From assembly GCF_001039355.2 (NCBI RefSeq), contig NW_019773981.1, forward strand, positions 421,595-485,594: a stretch of DNA of 64,000 nucleotides, read 5' to 3'. A program made the position numbers and the translations under genes. Shown here piece after piece: positions 1 through 13,875 of the stretch. Origin of the DNA: Lingula anatina (Eukaryota > Brachiopoda > Lingulata > Lingulida > Lingulidae). The number at the start of each line of letters is the position of its first letter. Within the stretch, counting starts at the first letter, position 1. The notes below the pieces were generated by a model. That model worked only from the letters and a program-made list of their open reading frames with translations. It did no database searches and had not been told where the DNA came from.

Positions 1-406
1 GCTTGCTCCCCATTTAAATTGTCGCAAAAACGAGCAGAAATGGGAATATGTCATCAGTTGTAACTGACATCAATATGTATTTCGGGTATTCTGTTTCCTT
101 TATTGTACAGTATAATGAAAGTGCAGGGAAAGTTGGATGTTCGTTTTAAAATTGTTTTAATGAAACCAGAATTATTGCCACGCATGTATCGAATGAGAAC
201 ACATACTGTACTGTATTGCAATGAAAAAAATCGGATAAATTACGCAGCAGTAATAAATTTAAAAACGAAGTCTGTTGTAAGTCGTAGCCATTCATTTACG
301 CTTATCGATTAAATTTTTTTTCAGATATTCTCGCTGTTTTGACGATTCACGTGGACTAAGTATATCTAAATTTATTATTAACATATGATCTTTTTTCCTT
401 ATTCAG

Positions 407-2035
407 CAAGAGCTGTGCGGGTCAGCGATTGTACAGTTAAACCCACTTCGTCCTCGGATGCGAGTGTTAAACTCATCACCGACTAGTGAGTATTGTTACA
501 CATATCATTAGCCTACTCGTGTAAATGTACGTTCATTTTCCTTCTATTGGAATTTTCAAAAGAATAGATAGTCCCAAGAATGTGTTGATACATTGTAGTA
601 CCCATATGGTGACTTTGTATTTTCATCGCTATATATTATATATTAATAAATATTAATAAATATTAATAATTATTATAATAATTATTGCAAGATGACGAAA
701 ACTTAGCAAACAAATTAATAACCAAAAACTGTTATATTTTGTTATATTTTGTTGTTATCATTATCGATACTCCTTTGCTGTTCAATATCCTGGCAATATC
801 CTTACAGCTGCGGAGACAGTAGCACCGGAGTACTGGCTACCAGTCAAGGCTTTACAGGCGCAGCTTCTGCGGACGGTACCACGCAGGAGTCCATATCGGC
901 TTCATTCCCGCCATTCCTTATAGCCGGCCATGAAAGTACCAATTCAATGTTTATCACGTGTCGATGCGTTTTCTGCGGGACAGCCGGCGATACTAAGTGC
1001 GAAGGGGTAAGCTGGAGAAGGAGCTAATTTGGGGTTTTGTCTAAATGTTGTATTTACGTGTGTTTATGTGTTTGTGTGTTTAAAGGGTGTTTCAGGGCAC
1101 GTGTTATCTTACTTCTTACACCATCGCTAAACTGAGAACTCGTAGTACATGTATGTATGTACATGTATGTATTAGTATGTTTGCCATGGTTAAATGGTAC
1201 TGCAAAGTAAATTTTTACCCTGGGCACGTCAACATTAGCAAGTAGGCCAAATTTCCTTCAAATGTTTTCAAATTAACTTACAACATATTAGTTAAAATAA
1301 TTCTGTGATTGCCTTATGATTATCAGCAAGCATAAACAAGAATATTTTCCTTTGGTCGTCGGCGTAATTGTTTTAAGACGATTTTGGTACCTTGGCCAAC
1401 CTCTAATCGGCCCCCTAACAGTAGAAGCATAATATAAATACTCGTCTTCTGCACCCTTATTCAGGACCAGTGTGCCACCAATAATGCAAAGAGAAGGCGA
1501 AGGGATGTGGAGGAGACTTCGAGTAACTCCACTGTCGTCTCCACGTCCGTTTTCATTTCACTTGGCGCAGGACGCTCAGCGCAGGGCGCTGTTTCAGGTA
1601 CAAAATACATGTGTTTCAAATTGAAATGACAAACGTGTGTATGTATTATCTGGGTATTCATCCATTCTTCCTGCCTCGCTCTCACCGCCCTATGTATTTT
1701 GCACAAACAGTTTAACTACAAGCATAATTAACTAATTAACTGATCAAATAAATTACGAACAGACGAATTGAAATATTTTCCACTTATCTATCTATCTATC
1801 TATTGACGGTTTCTTAATTACATGTATGTTGTGTTAAAAGCATTTATTCGTTCATCCAGTTTCAGATGACCAGACAGGCGGTTATTGTGAGAACCAAACA
1901 ATCTTCATAGCGGTCACCTCTGTCATTGCCGCAGTGTTGCTCTTTGCTCTGGCCGTGATAGTTTTCATGTACACCAAGCTTCCGAGAAGACAGAATCCAG
2001 TCGCGAAGGAAGGAGTCACCAATCCGGCGTTTTAA
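407..2035 (+). CDS. Gene A: ZP-domain type I membrane protein, 3' part (5' end outside window)
   Basis: Four terminal exons are visible: 407-485, 808-1006, 1465-1597 and 1866-2035, all with AG/GT borders and matching phases (1-2-0-1). They encode the C-terminal half of a zona pellucida module. The first exon carries the conserved Cys (VSDC) and ends in LITDY. The second holds the paired Cys strands (FITCRCVFC). The third has a basic convertase site (AKRRRRD), where ZP proteins are normally cut. The last has a hydrophobic helix of about 24 residues and a short basic tail ending TNPAF and a TAA stop. The tail and exon plan match gene B at 33-43 kb, so A and B are tandem paralogs. By family knowledge the product would be a secreted or surface polymerising matrix protein. 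The signal peptide and ZP-N half should lie upstream of base 1. Confidence 0.85.
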
Positions 2036-3553
2036 TACGTTGAATTTCGAAGCATGTGCGCTTGATATAAACTGCAGCTATAGATGCCCGGTTATGAACA
2101 GACATTTCATTTGTCCAGTCTGCCTAAGTTTTGAGCACTTTTGTGACGTTTTTTTATGATACTTGTAAATAATGTATGAGTGACGACTCTTCTGCGTTGG
2201 ACGAACGTGAGGAATGTTTATGCAAATAAGATCCATAAGACATATTTAGATATACCCGGTACCAGAAAATTATAAAACAACAATTAGTCAGGTTGTTCAT
2301 GGAACATAAAAATCGGAGAGATATCTGGAATATTGTACGTTGGATTATGGATTTAACAAATAATGGTCTCCAATGAAACAGCACGGCTGTTTTTTTTTCT
2401 ATTTAAATCTGAACTTTTTTTGTAGATATTTCTTATCGCCGCTTATTGTGAGGGTATTTTTGTAGTTTCCCTTTTTTTATGTTTTGCATATTCTTTTCCT
2501 TCCGTAGTTTGTGTAAGATATCGGCTTTTACATTCTTTGTGACTGTTAAGTGCCATCACTCCTTAAGATGTAAGTTCTTAAATTATCATGCTGATTTTCC
2601 TTTGGTCGGAATAAAATCTTCAAAGAAAACAAGTTTGATGTTCGTGCTAAAAGCGTTTAATGAACAAAAAACAGAAATAATTGTCATTCTATAGTCAAGT
2701 ATTCATGACAAATTGATTGTTTGTACCGCTGTGGAACAGACGAATTGAAATATTTTCCACTTATCACGTGTCGGAGCAGGAATTTGAAGTCCATAAAATA
2801 ACTTGGATATTCCACGTTTAGAATATTTTTACTATCCTTGGCAATAAATGATAACAAATTTGCGAATCAAGTACATGTACAAAGATTCGTCGCTCTAGTC
2901 GTCATTGTTTTTCGTGCGGGTGATAAAATTTGAATTGATTATGTATTTCACGCCAAGACCTAAAACTCTGCCAGTGCCATAGATTGATTTTTAACCAGAT
3001 ATTCACAGATATGACTGTTGCTAAATTATGGCACATTTCTAAGTGCACATATTTAACCTGCAGCCCTGGTAGAGGGTACCAAAGATGCCGTCCCAAACAC
3101 GCGCATGCCTTAAAATAATACAAAGCCACGAGTAATTTTCGTGAAATATCAAAGTGAGTTGGCTGTTTCCAATCCATGGTGTTTCAGTTTAAAGTAACAC
3201 ACGGAACAGGTCACGCAAAAGAACTGCCAACTGGGGAAAGTGACAGACGTACGTATATATGGAAATTATATAAGGAACGTCGGATTTTCATGCATGCAGT
3301 GGCGTTGCATTTCTTTGAAACCCATTTCAAGTGTACAATATACCTATTATTTGACGGGTCTGAATTCACTTTTTAAAGAAATCTAAAGGTAGAAAATTTG
3401 CAAATGCAGTAATCAGAAAACAGTGATTAATTACTATGTAGCCTACCGGTACATTTGTACCAATACAAGTGAATGAGGCAAACTTCATTATATAGATTTC
3501 GTTGAAAGAGATGTTCTGCACTGTAACCGCTATATCTTCGTCAATTTCTGGAA
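2036..3553. other. Gene A 3'UTR and A/P intergenic stretch
   Basis: No coding exon is supported here. Candidate polyadenylation signals AATAAA for gene A lie at 2610-2615 and 2843-2848. The short open frames lack domain, phase or splice support. A TIR repeat sits at 2966-3078. Genes A and P converge tail to tail in this interval. Confidence 0.5.
2966..3078. repeat. Copy of a small CCTCTACCAG inverted-repeat element
   Basis: The copy begins with a decayed end (CTCTGCCAGTGCCATAG), continues with AGATTGATTTTTAACCAGAT, and closes with CCTGGTAGAGGGTACC. The same arrangement occurs at 62379-62506. The left end is also seen at 18782 and a short palindrome at 45899-45942. Terminal inverted repeats and no coding capacity suggest a MITE. 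Confidence 0.55.
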
Positions 3554-5548
3554 CTAGCTCCTAATTTTTTGCGCGATCCAGGTCAGGTACTTGGTGACGT
3601 CAGCGTACACTCCCGGCAAGCCCGCGCGTGCACACCCTCTCCCCCAGCTGACCACCCCAAACTGCTTCCATTTACCGTTTTCGTTGCACACGAGCGGTCC
3701 ACCACTGTCACCCTGCAGAAAAATAGCAAAAAAATAATATAATAATAATAATAATAATTAGATTCTTATATGGCGCCTTTCATTCGGTATACATTCACGT
3801 TGATCCTATAACTGCCTGGTTTTGTGCACGTTGTAAGTGCTACAGCCATGAAATGTATTGACAACGCCATGATTGTATACCGATTTTTACACACACATGC
3901 ACGGTCGCACGCACGCATGCATGCTCTCACGAGTGCGTGTGGGAATACCCGGTATATGTCATGGAGGTAAGCAATATTTACAGTTCATTAACAGTTCAAG
4001 ACATACTTGTATATATAATAAAAGACCATTACTTAATCCCTCTGGCAAGTACGTTGCGTTCATCTTTATTTTCAATCTCCATATTTTGTGATGTCCAGAT
4101 CATACTTGTGACGTGAACAACGCTAAGACCTTCGTACGAAATAAGCTTTTCCTTCATACATATACTATATCAACCGAACTGAGCCGAATGTTAAACGAAA
4201 ACGGCCGATATCTTCCGAATGGTTGTTCTTGTGTCCTACCTGGCACGAGTCTTTTCCTCCCCCCTGGACACCAGCGCAGATCATGTTCGATGTTATTTCT
4301 CCATCGTACGCGTTAGCAGCATTGCAGTCTGCACGCGCGACCACGGGGACTTGAACTTCTTGTAAGATGCTAGGAGAGCCTTCTTGTTCTTAAAATTATT
4401 AAAAAATTATTTAAAACTAAACAACGAAATCACATGCACTGCATTACATGTAGTATAAACTTTTTGAGTTGGAAAGCTACTCGTCTTGATAGAATAATTG
4501 AAAATTATGTTAACCACTTTCATATTGTACACTTGGAATTTGACATAGATGGTGTTTTAAAACTTCTCAATACCCTTCAAGGTACATATTCTCCTGTAAC
4601 GTTTTCATTACTAATCCGATATGGTATCCAACCGTCAGTACAATTTCTCAGCTGAGTACAACGACCTCTGGCGGGGCCTACCTCCAAGTTTTCCCCAACC
4701 GGTGACGTAACAAGTTGTCCCCGCGACCACCGCGTCGCCTGGCTCGGGCAGACAGACCGGGCTACGTTCAGGGGAGTAGGTCACGGGCCTGTCGAGCTTC
4801 ATCAAGGCTATGTCGTTGTCAAGTGAACCGCCATCGTATCCCTCGTGGGAGAAGATTTCCTTCACGGTTCTGACTTGGACATTTAGCGGTGAGCCCTCCA
4901 CCTCCTCTGTGTCGTGTTCTCCGACCACTACTCGCCAGTAGCTGGGGGTAGACCTTTAAGAAGATATAGTTCATAATTACATACATGTATATAAAAAGGA
5001 ATTATCTTTATGGCGACTGCTAAATAAAACTCGCTTCGAAAAAAAATAAACGATTAAAATGATATTCCAGCAAAGATAATTAAAAGTTAGGCATTGGAAA
5101 ACATTTTGACACAAGGAGTGGTGTTCCACAGGTAAGGTAATGTACATGTGCTAGCAGTTTGAAAATGTACTGTTTACGCTCAGAGCGCTATGAGTCAACA
5201 TATGATGTAGTCGAATTTGAAAGAGTAAGAGAGGCGAACGCTTCCCCACCCTCAAAATAAAAAATATGTATTTGAAATGGAAGGTGTGTGAGTAAATCAT
5301 CCCCATCGCTATTACTATGCGTCTTGATAACGTAGATCCGCCATGCTTTAAATATCGTGTAACCTACAAATCGCCATCAACGCAGTGCGCAGCCGTAAGG
5401 ATCCAATCGGGCGCTATCAGACTTCCGCCGCACACGTGGTAGCCCCCCTCGTAGCTGAACAGGCTCACCATCCACGGCCAACTATGCAAGGACACTTCTT
5501 CACCTCCTACAATCCTCTTAGCATACTCATTGGTAGGAACGCCACAGT
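3554..5548 (-). CDS. Gene P exons 12-15: trypsin-like catalytic domain
   Basis: Exon 12 (5548-5368) holds DCGVP, the activation site AKR/IVGG and TAAHC. Exon 13 (4953-4682) holds the Asp of the triad in [10 protein letters not shown] and the YVTGWGKLG segment. Exon 14 (4379-4240) ends in KDSCQ, which supplies the S1-pocket Asp. Exon 15 (3712-3554) starts exactly at GDSGGP, has VSWGRGCA and ends in the amphipathic helix [11 protein letters not shown] before a TAG stop. The intron just before GDSGGP is phase 0. All elements expected of an active enzyme are intact. The DCGVP cysteine may bridge the activated chain to the propeptide side, as in many modular proteases (family knowledge). Confidence 0.92.
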
Positions 5549-6338
5549 CTTAAATTAAATCAAATAAATTGATGTAATTAAAAAAAAAGAAATGCACTGT
5601 TCAGCTGAGAAAAAGAGAAAGCGATACAAAATTAGTAGGCCTAAGTCTACTATTAAATTCAAATAAGTGCGTACAACAATCACATCCGGGTCGTGTTCCT
5701 TTGCAGAACTCATTATTAAATCCATCATAAACTTAACACTTATTGAGATCTTTAAAGTGAAGAGATCAGAATTACCACCATGCTGTGAAAGAAGTGGTAG
5801 TCAGCTAGGGACCGTAGTCCATTTTCGGTACATTTTACAGTTGACATTCGTCTCATGGTCTACTTATACTGACTCGATACTCCCATTCCTATCAACACCA
5901 GACCCACAGTCAGGTCACACCGACCCAAATGTACAACTACACTTACCGTGGCATAAGAAATTGGCTTCGTCACTCTCATCAGCACACTGAGGACTGCCGT
6001 CGCAGGTGCTTTGTTTGTCAATACACCGGCTGCTGCCGATACATTTGAACTGGTCGGCCGGGCACTGGTGCGAGTCTGCGGCCACTGGAAAAAAAAAAGA
6101 AAAAAAAAAGAAAAAAAAAAAAACATTTATGATCCAAACGAGAACTGGTATCCCATGTTTAAATCCAATGACGACAGCTTTTCTCTTTTTGTGTAACAAA
6201 AGATCTCATTTGAATTTCAATGTTAACATGGAGACGCTACATGTAAAGTGATGCCTTCCTGATATAGATCCCCATTGGTGAGTTGAGCGAAGTATGTTAT
6301 TTACGCATGCATCTCAGTATGACATAGACTTGATTATA

Positions 6339-6374
<36 letters not shown>

Positions 6375-7128
6375 TATTTTCTTAGTCTTCGCCATGATGA
6401 CCTGCAAAGCGTTACCAAACAATTCGCCTTTATTGTAGGCCTTCGCTAGCTGTTACATACATACATACACGGTACATACATACATACATACATACATACA
6501 CACTAATAGATCTATCAGGGCAATAATCTATATTCATTCCACCTACCCGACGAGGGGTAAACAATGAGAACAAAACCTCTGCCGCCGACTGATCCGTCAC
6601 TGTGGAATTTAACGGTCAGCCTGTTGCCAAGGACAGAATCGTGGTCGTCATGGTAACGTCGACAGAACTTTTGCTTGTATGTGGTGTTCGGCGCGCTGAT
6701 TTCAACGTAGTCATAATTACAGTTTGCACCATCGGGTTCTATGTTTATAAACCCAAAGTAAAACGTCAGCCCCTAGAAGAATATATTTAATGTGCATAAC
6801 ATGCGCAAAATACAGTATTAATATATGGCAAAGTAATGCTACCAAACAAGGAGCAGTTTCCGCGTTTTTATATTTTCATTATGTTTACAAGCAATAATAT
6901 CGTTCTATACTGCGATATTGAAATCTGGCGCATACTGTACATATACGATCTGTGACACGTACCTCTCCCTCAGGAGCGCTTACTTCCCAATAACAGTCCG
7001 AGCCGCTGGGGTAGTCCGTCCCGCGCGGCCAGGGATTGATGGTGATGGGGGCCCTTAGCTGAGTAGGGTTGTCCTGAGGGGGGCATGTCGGATGTTCACT
7101 GGTGCCTAAAACAGAAATATTTGCTTAT

Positions 7129-7209
<81 letters not shown>

Positions 7210-8281
7210 TTTTGCTTAATTCCATCAAATGTACGTTGAAGCGTTTTTGTTTTCAGGTTGGACGCAAGACAGGTTTCGGAAACGCGACCACAAACGATCT
7301 GAATAAAGAAGTATGCACCTACACGTACTTTTCATTTCATTTGAGGATGAATGGGTGTGCCTGTCCCACTGTCCGTCCCTTTCCTTTGCTGATATATCTA
7401 ATACTGTTAAGCAAATCACATCTAAGCGACGGTATCTTTTAGAATATAACATTTCACACAATTCTACATGCACCTACCAGGGCAGAGCTTGGTGCCACAC
7501 AACACCGTTCTGGACGCCTGGCCAACACAAGGTGCACCCCCGTTTCTGGGAGCCGGGTTGTTACACTGGCGGCTTATGGTGCCCGTTCCACCGCCGCAGG
7601 TGACGCTGCAGCCGCTCCAATTGCCCCAGTTGCTCCATCCACCGTTAACAACGCCTAAAATCGCGTACAAATTAATTATAACGCTATACACGCTCGAGTA
7701 CATGCCAGTCCAGACATACCTTGTATAAATGCACACCTAATTTAAAAGTTACAGAACATTTATTTCTAAACATTAGGTCGACTAATCTGTCCTGAACTGG
7801 AGAAAGCAAAATTCCCCTTGTCTTAAATTTAAGACCGATCGCGAGTGTTTACTTAAAGTCTTTTCAGAACTATTTGGTCGTTTGGCCTACTTACCATCGA
7901 TCTCATAACGGATTCGGAATCCGGCGCGATTGACGGAGCTGTCTGAGTGGAACTTCAACAGCATGTGATTCCCAGTCGACCTTATGGCCTCGGGGATAGA
8001 GTTGCCGCACATACGACTGTGTCTGTCACTGTCAGATGTTTCCCCGTCGTAGGCTTCAAGGTAGTCGTATTCACAGTTAGTACCGCCTTCCAGTTCAAAC
8101 GTTTCGAATGTTGCTTCAATGTGCTGCACGTACAGAAAAACCAATAACAATTTATTTTCTTTTTCTTCTTCGGTAAGGTTTCAGGTGTGATATGACATTT
8201 GCTTGCAATTAATTACAGTCTAAAAGTCTGATTACCTTCATAATGTACAGTCGCACGTTTTCCATTATACACGCACGTACG

Positions 8282-8326
<45 letters not shown>

Positions 8327-10981
8327 TTACCCTACACAAACACTCTCACTTACTTGACCCGTAGCCGCTCTAAGTAGCCACTGGCAGTTAAGATTTGGCG
8401 GGTACTTTCCATTGGGCCGAGCAAACCCTTCTGTAGAAAGCACACCCGGAGCTTGCAGCACCGTTTCCACGGTACATCCGCGGGCCGCATCAGCTGCAAT
8501 AGAACAAAAATAGAGTTTGAAATGTTTTTTCATCTTTTTTCATCTTGGTGCAGTTTACTTTCGATTTTCAGTAATATCTAGTAATATCTAGAAATATAAG
8601 CTTCTTTCCTTAATTAAACCTGATATTTTAATGAAAGACAAAAACAGAACCAAAGAATAAGCAATATGTGACTACAGCACATTGAATTGGCTTTAATGTA
8701 AAACTCTGGTCTAAAAGCTTCAGGAGTTGATTTTTACATGTATACCCGTCATATCAATCATTGAACCATGATAAGATATTAGTATACACGATTTATAGAA
8801 TCTCTTTATATACTATATTCTGTGTGAAAGTCTTATTTCCACACTTGCCCTGAATCAAAGCAAAATAATAACAGTAAGAACAGAGAAAAACGGGACCGAG
8901 TGGGAATCGAACCCACCCGTTGAGTTTAGCAGCCAAGGACATTACCAATGTGCCAGCAAATCCGGTTACCTGCTGCTGTGTTATTGACAATATATGATAC
9001 CTTTCCGAAAATTGCCAAAGGCTAGAAATACTTTCAAAATATACCTTTAACAGTTATAATCAAATTCAAACTACGGCCACTATCTTCCCACTACCCCAAG
9101 GAATTGCTAACACCTTTCAGTTGTCAACAGATCGTTGTATTTTGGGAGAAAAACGTGAACAGAAGACTTCGGCTGATCTGCTATTACTATATAGATACAT
9201 AATGGCACCAAATATTATGTGATAGAACATGCTTGAATCAGTTTAACAATCGACAGAATTATGAATATAAATAAAGGCAAATAATTAATTTCATTGCATA
9301 AAAGACATTACAAACAGCGTATATTATTTGTCTTACTTCTGCCTGTACCGTCGCGCATCTCGTACTCGATGATGAATCCGAATTTATTGACGGAATCATC
9401 CGAAGCGAACTTCAGCTTCACTTTGCGTCCTTCCGAGGCGTATACGAACGTGTTGTTCCCGCAGAGCACCGTAAGGGGTTCGGCGTCACCGTTTTCGTAG
9501 ATGCTTAGACTGTCGTATTGGCAGCTTGGTTCTTGTTCGATATCAAAGCCTGATGATTTCATGAAGATGTACTGTAACCGAAACAAGCGAAGCAAACATT
9601 TAAGACAGAAATCCCGACGCCAATAAGTTGCTGTTGCATTCTAAGACTTTGACAATTACGTCCGGTAAAATAACTTTTGATTTATCAAACCATGCAAAAA
9701 ATACTTCGTAAGTATTACACTTATATTTTTTCACATCACTCAATAAGTGTTCCGATATGAATCAGACACTCACTCGTGCAAAACCATATACTAGACAGCA
9801 GATAACTTAATGGACATCCAATGCAATATAACGTATTTTAGATTTTGTAATCTATAAATTGATAGTTTCTAACGAGACCCACATTGCTATCGGTGTGGCT
9901 TCCAGCGATAAATCAATGTTACTTTTAATGCTTTAATTTTCAAGAACGCATCACTGAATAGGTGCGTATATGATTAAATCTTATAGGCAGGTGAGAAAAT
10001 ACGGCACCGTGATTACCTTTCCAGGGGGTGCAGTGATCGTCCAGGAACAGCGGGCATTACGAGGGTATTTTTGACCACCAGGTTTCCTTGGTGCCAAGAT
10101 AACGCCGCTTTCAGCTGTGAGGTTTACTCCCCCGCCACAAGGATCTGTAATAAAATGAGTATAGGCCTACACCGTTACATCTGTGTTGTAGCCAAGAATT
10201 TCTTACTCGCCACTGATTTGCAGACTCAGCTGATATATTTCAAAACATGAAATGGAGTCCACAGCATGAAAAGTCACAGAATAGGTATACAGTGGTATTA
10301 AGTGCAAGAGAAAAATTTCGGTCTTTGACACCAATTGTTGGCGTGAACACAATTGAATGAGACTTCGATTAAATTACTCAGCCGTGATTTTCTGCTACTT
10401 CAGCAACTAATACTTGTGCTTTATACTTAATCACACTATATTGATAACCACCAGGGGTATATACCCTGTTAAGACTTAAAGCTGACAAAACGATTGAGCT
10501 TAAAAAATTCCAAAACAAACAAGATGGCAGTCTGCGAACATTAAATTGTGACATCCATGTACCAAATGTTGGCCCACCTACAACTGGTTCGGCAGCTGAC
10601 CAGTGAGCTCTGAAGCCTTCATCTTGGACGGACTCGTCCGACGAGAAAACTAGGTACATAACGTTCCCTTCAGAACGTGCCTTGAAGTCGGCAGGAAGGG
10701 TTCCGCACAGCTTTCGGCCGATGATGTTCGACTGGTCTTCCAGGGGCTCGCCTTCGTATATTGACAAACTGTCGTAATTGCACGCGCGGTGCTGTTCCAG
10801 AGAGAACGTGTCAAAGGCGAGGAGCACCTGAAGTATAGAAATATAAAAAGTTCATGAACACTTCAAAAAGCTTTCTAAAATTCAGTGCCGATAGTGTTTG
10901 AGAACTGAAGAATACAGCGGAATCCTTCAACAGAAATGGGGAGATTCTAAATGAAAAAGGAAAGTACATATTGGAGAATTT

Positions 10982-11020
<39 letters not shown>

Positions 11021-13833
11021 ATTATTAAGATTAGTACTAGAGTTATGCTTTTTTAATTACATTTTTTCAATTTGAAAGTCAACTTAAAAACAGAAACATT
11101 TCACTTACTTTTACACACATCTGTCAATTCAGATGAAATTTTAGGATTTTTATAACGAAAGATGAAGGATGGATTGTGTTTATCAACTACTTAACATAAT
11201 TGAAAAAAACTACAGATTAGAAGGGATTGTTGATGTAACATGAAAGAAACAAACCACAAACCTTTGCCTTAAGTTCTTCAGTAAATAAAAAGTGGCCCTT
11301 AAAACGCTGCGCATACAAAGTCGCTCAGTGCCTTATTTACTTACCTGTTTGCCATCGGGAACCTCAATTTTCCACCTACAGACCTGGCTGTGTTCGTATG
11401 TCAGGTGTGACACTGTCCCGGCGTCTCCCGTCAACGCGTCAGTCTCGCTGGAGCACGTGGTTGAGTTGGTGAATCGCCTCGAAACCACACCTGGTTGATT
11501 CTCAGTCGCTTTTTCACTGTTGAGCTTTTTCTCTAAAGCCCCCAGCAGCTTCTTAAGAACTTTGGTTTCAAGCGTGGCTCCGGTGTCTTCGAGGGAGTTT
11601 GTTCCCGTGTCTGTCTTCTTGGGTGGGGGTTTGGGTTCAGCAGAATCGGCTCCATCGATAGCAGCAGCGGATTTTTGTAGTGGGGTACCTATGTGATACG
11701 AATTTATAGTATCAGCGTGTGGCGTGTATATACTAATAATATAACGAACACAAAATACGATTATTATATTTAGGAAATCGAGGACTTGTAAAAGTTGATG
11801 TGCAGGATTGGGTGTTAAAGACATTGTGAAATATTCTATCATGATTGTAGACAAAATATAATGTTCACAGTACAGTAACAATTTACCTTCACAAATACAG
11901 TCGGATGCTCTGGGCTAAAGATAAAGATTTGCGACGCCCCCCCCCCCCCCCCCCATGAAAGAAAATGGCGATTCAGCCCCTATCACAGGTAGATCCCGTG
12001 TATCAAGTTCGCTGTACTCATGCAGTACTGAAGCACTATGAATTATTAAACTGAACCTGACTAGTTTTATTTAACTTGACCCAGGATTGGTTGACAAAAG
12101 AACAAGTGTATTGCAAATAACCTTCCATTCTTGGTGTTCACAACTGTCAGTACTAGTATGGAATGATATCTTCACATCTTGGGCTGTAACGAAACTGATG
12201 ATGCTGTGTTTTAGAATCAGTTTTTCTCTCGTGCCAATTAGAAAAGTTTTTTTTAAACAATTTCCAAGTCAGGATGGGAGTAAACAAGGGTATCCAGTGC
12301 AGGAACTACCCGGTGCAAATTGAAAATATAGGCAACTATCACGTCTTTAAGCAAGATTACGGTCACACCCGAGCGCCATATTAGAACAAACGTGACAAAA
12401 CAGAAAAAGTGACATCTCTGCACTCTTTTACACACGCATGTCTCAAATAAGATCCAGAGATAAAAAAGAACAATAAACGATTGCGACCACTGTACGGTCA
12501 CGGAATTCGAAGCAGCGCGACAACAACAATGAGTTTACGGATCATACAGCTGCCAATCTGATCCCGAGATAACGTATGTATACGCGTGTAAATGCTCACA
12601 AAACAACGCGCTTTGTGACAATGGTGGTTGATACGCCAATTCAACCAAGTAGAGTTCTTGGTTTGTCCATTGTACTGACTCACCTTAATTGTTGTCAACG
12701 ACATTGTTGTAATCAGACCTGTTTTACATACCTGTAGACGACCAGAGCTCGTTTTGGGATGTCTGAAAGAGGGGTTATTTCCTTACCCAATTTAACCCCC
12801 ATTAAATTTCTGTCTTTTGTGAAGGCGCAGTTTGGCGCAGTTTGTAGTGCTGTATCTAAGAACATACATTAAAACTGGTATATTGTCTATACTTACAGAA
12901 AAAGGCGAGTGTAAGTGCCAGATTCCTTGCTTTAGATTTACAAGGTTTAAATGCTAGATTCCTTGTTTTAGATATACAAGGTGTGAGTAGTTTTCATGAC
13001 TTGCGTGAGTAGCGCGCCTGTTTTGAATGTAACCGGGTCATAACGCTACAGGATTTTGCACAAGTAGGGTCTCTCCTGCATTTTACCATTATTTCCAACG
13101 TTGTATGATGTATTGTTACAGTTCTACGGAGAAATCATAATGTAAGTCTTTATCTTATCAAAATATATTTGAGCATTGTATTTATTAGTTTTCTGTATAA
13201 ATGATAAAGGTAAAATATTGGTATATTAGCTAGAGCACCTGGTAGGGTGTGGCCATTAGTATGAAATACAGTAAATGTAAAATACGAGAACGCATTAGTA
13301 TAATTGTCAACTGTAAAGCCTTGCTGTAATTCAGTATTTAACGTTTTTATTAAAACTATATTATGGTAATTGCATTATTAGGTAAATTTCATATCATTTG
13401 TGTTCATTGAATAGATTTCAGTCTCGCTATATAAAGCCGACTTAATGTAATGTTCAATATATCTAGTATTATACAGTTATATATATTTGATATATGTAAT
13501 TTAAATGTTCAGATGTACATGTATAAGTATTTATATAGTTTCCCTTATTTATTTTATTTATTTATTCATTTTATTTATTTATTGTTTTCTTTCCTAGATT
13601 ATGTACCTTGCTGACTTGCTGACTTGCTGATATGTTGACTTGTCCATTTGCTGTACCGACATAAGCGATGTGAATGGCAAATTGTTACTGAACTGAACGT
13701 TGAAATAAAGCATGAGTTACATATATTTTCCACTGTCTCAACGATTTCACAGCGAGTGCTAAATCGTATTTTTCTTTTTAATTTTCCCTTAAACTGTCTC
13801 ATCTCCTTACATCTGTCTGTTCATCACTGAGTC

Positions 13834-13875
<42 letters not shown>

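Noticed and set aside
5860..6126. Alternative frames around the LDLa exon
   Set aside because: They are shadows of exon 5947-6084 and run into the poly-A/T tract of the intron.
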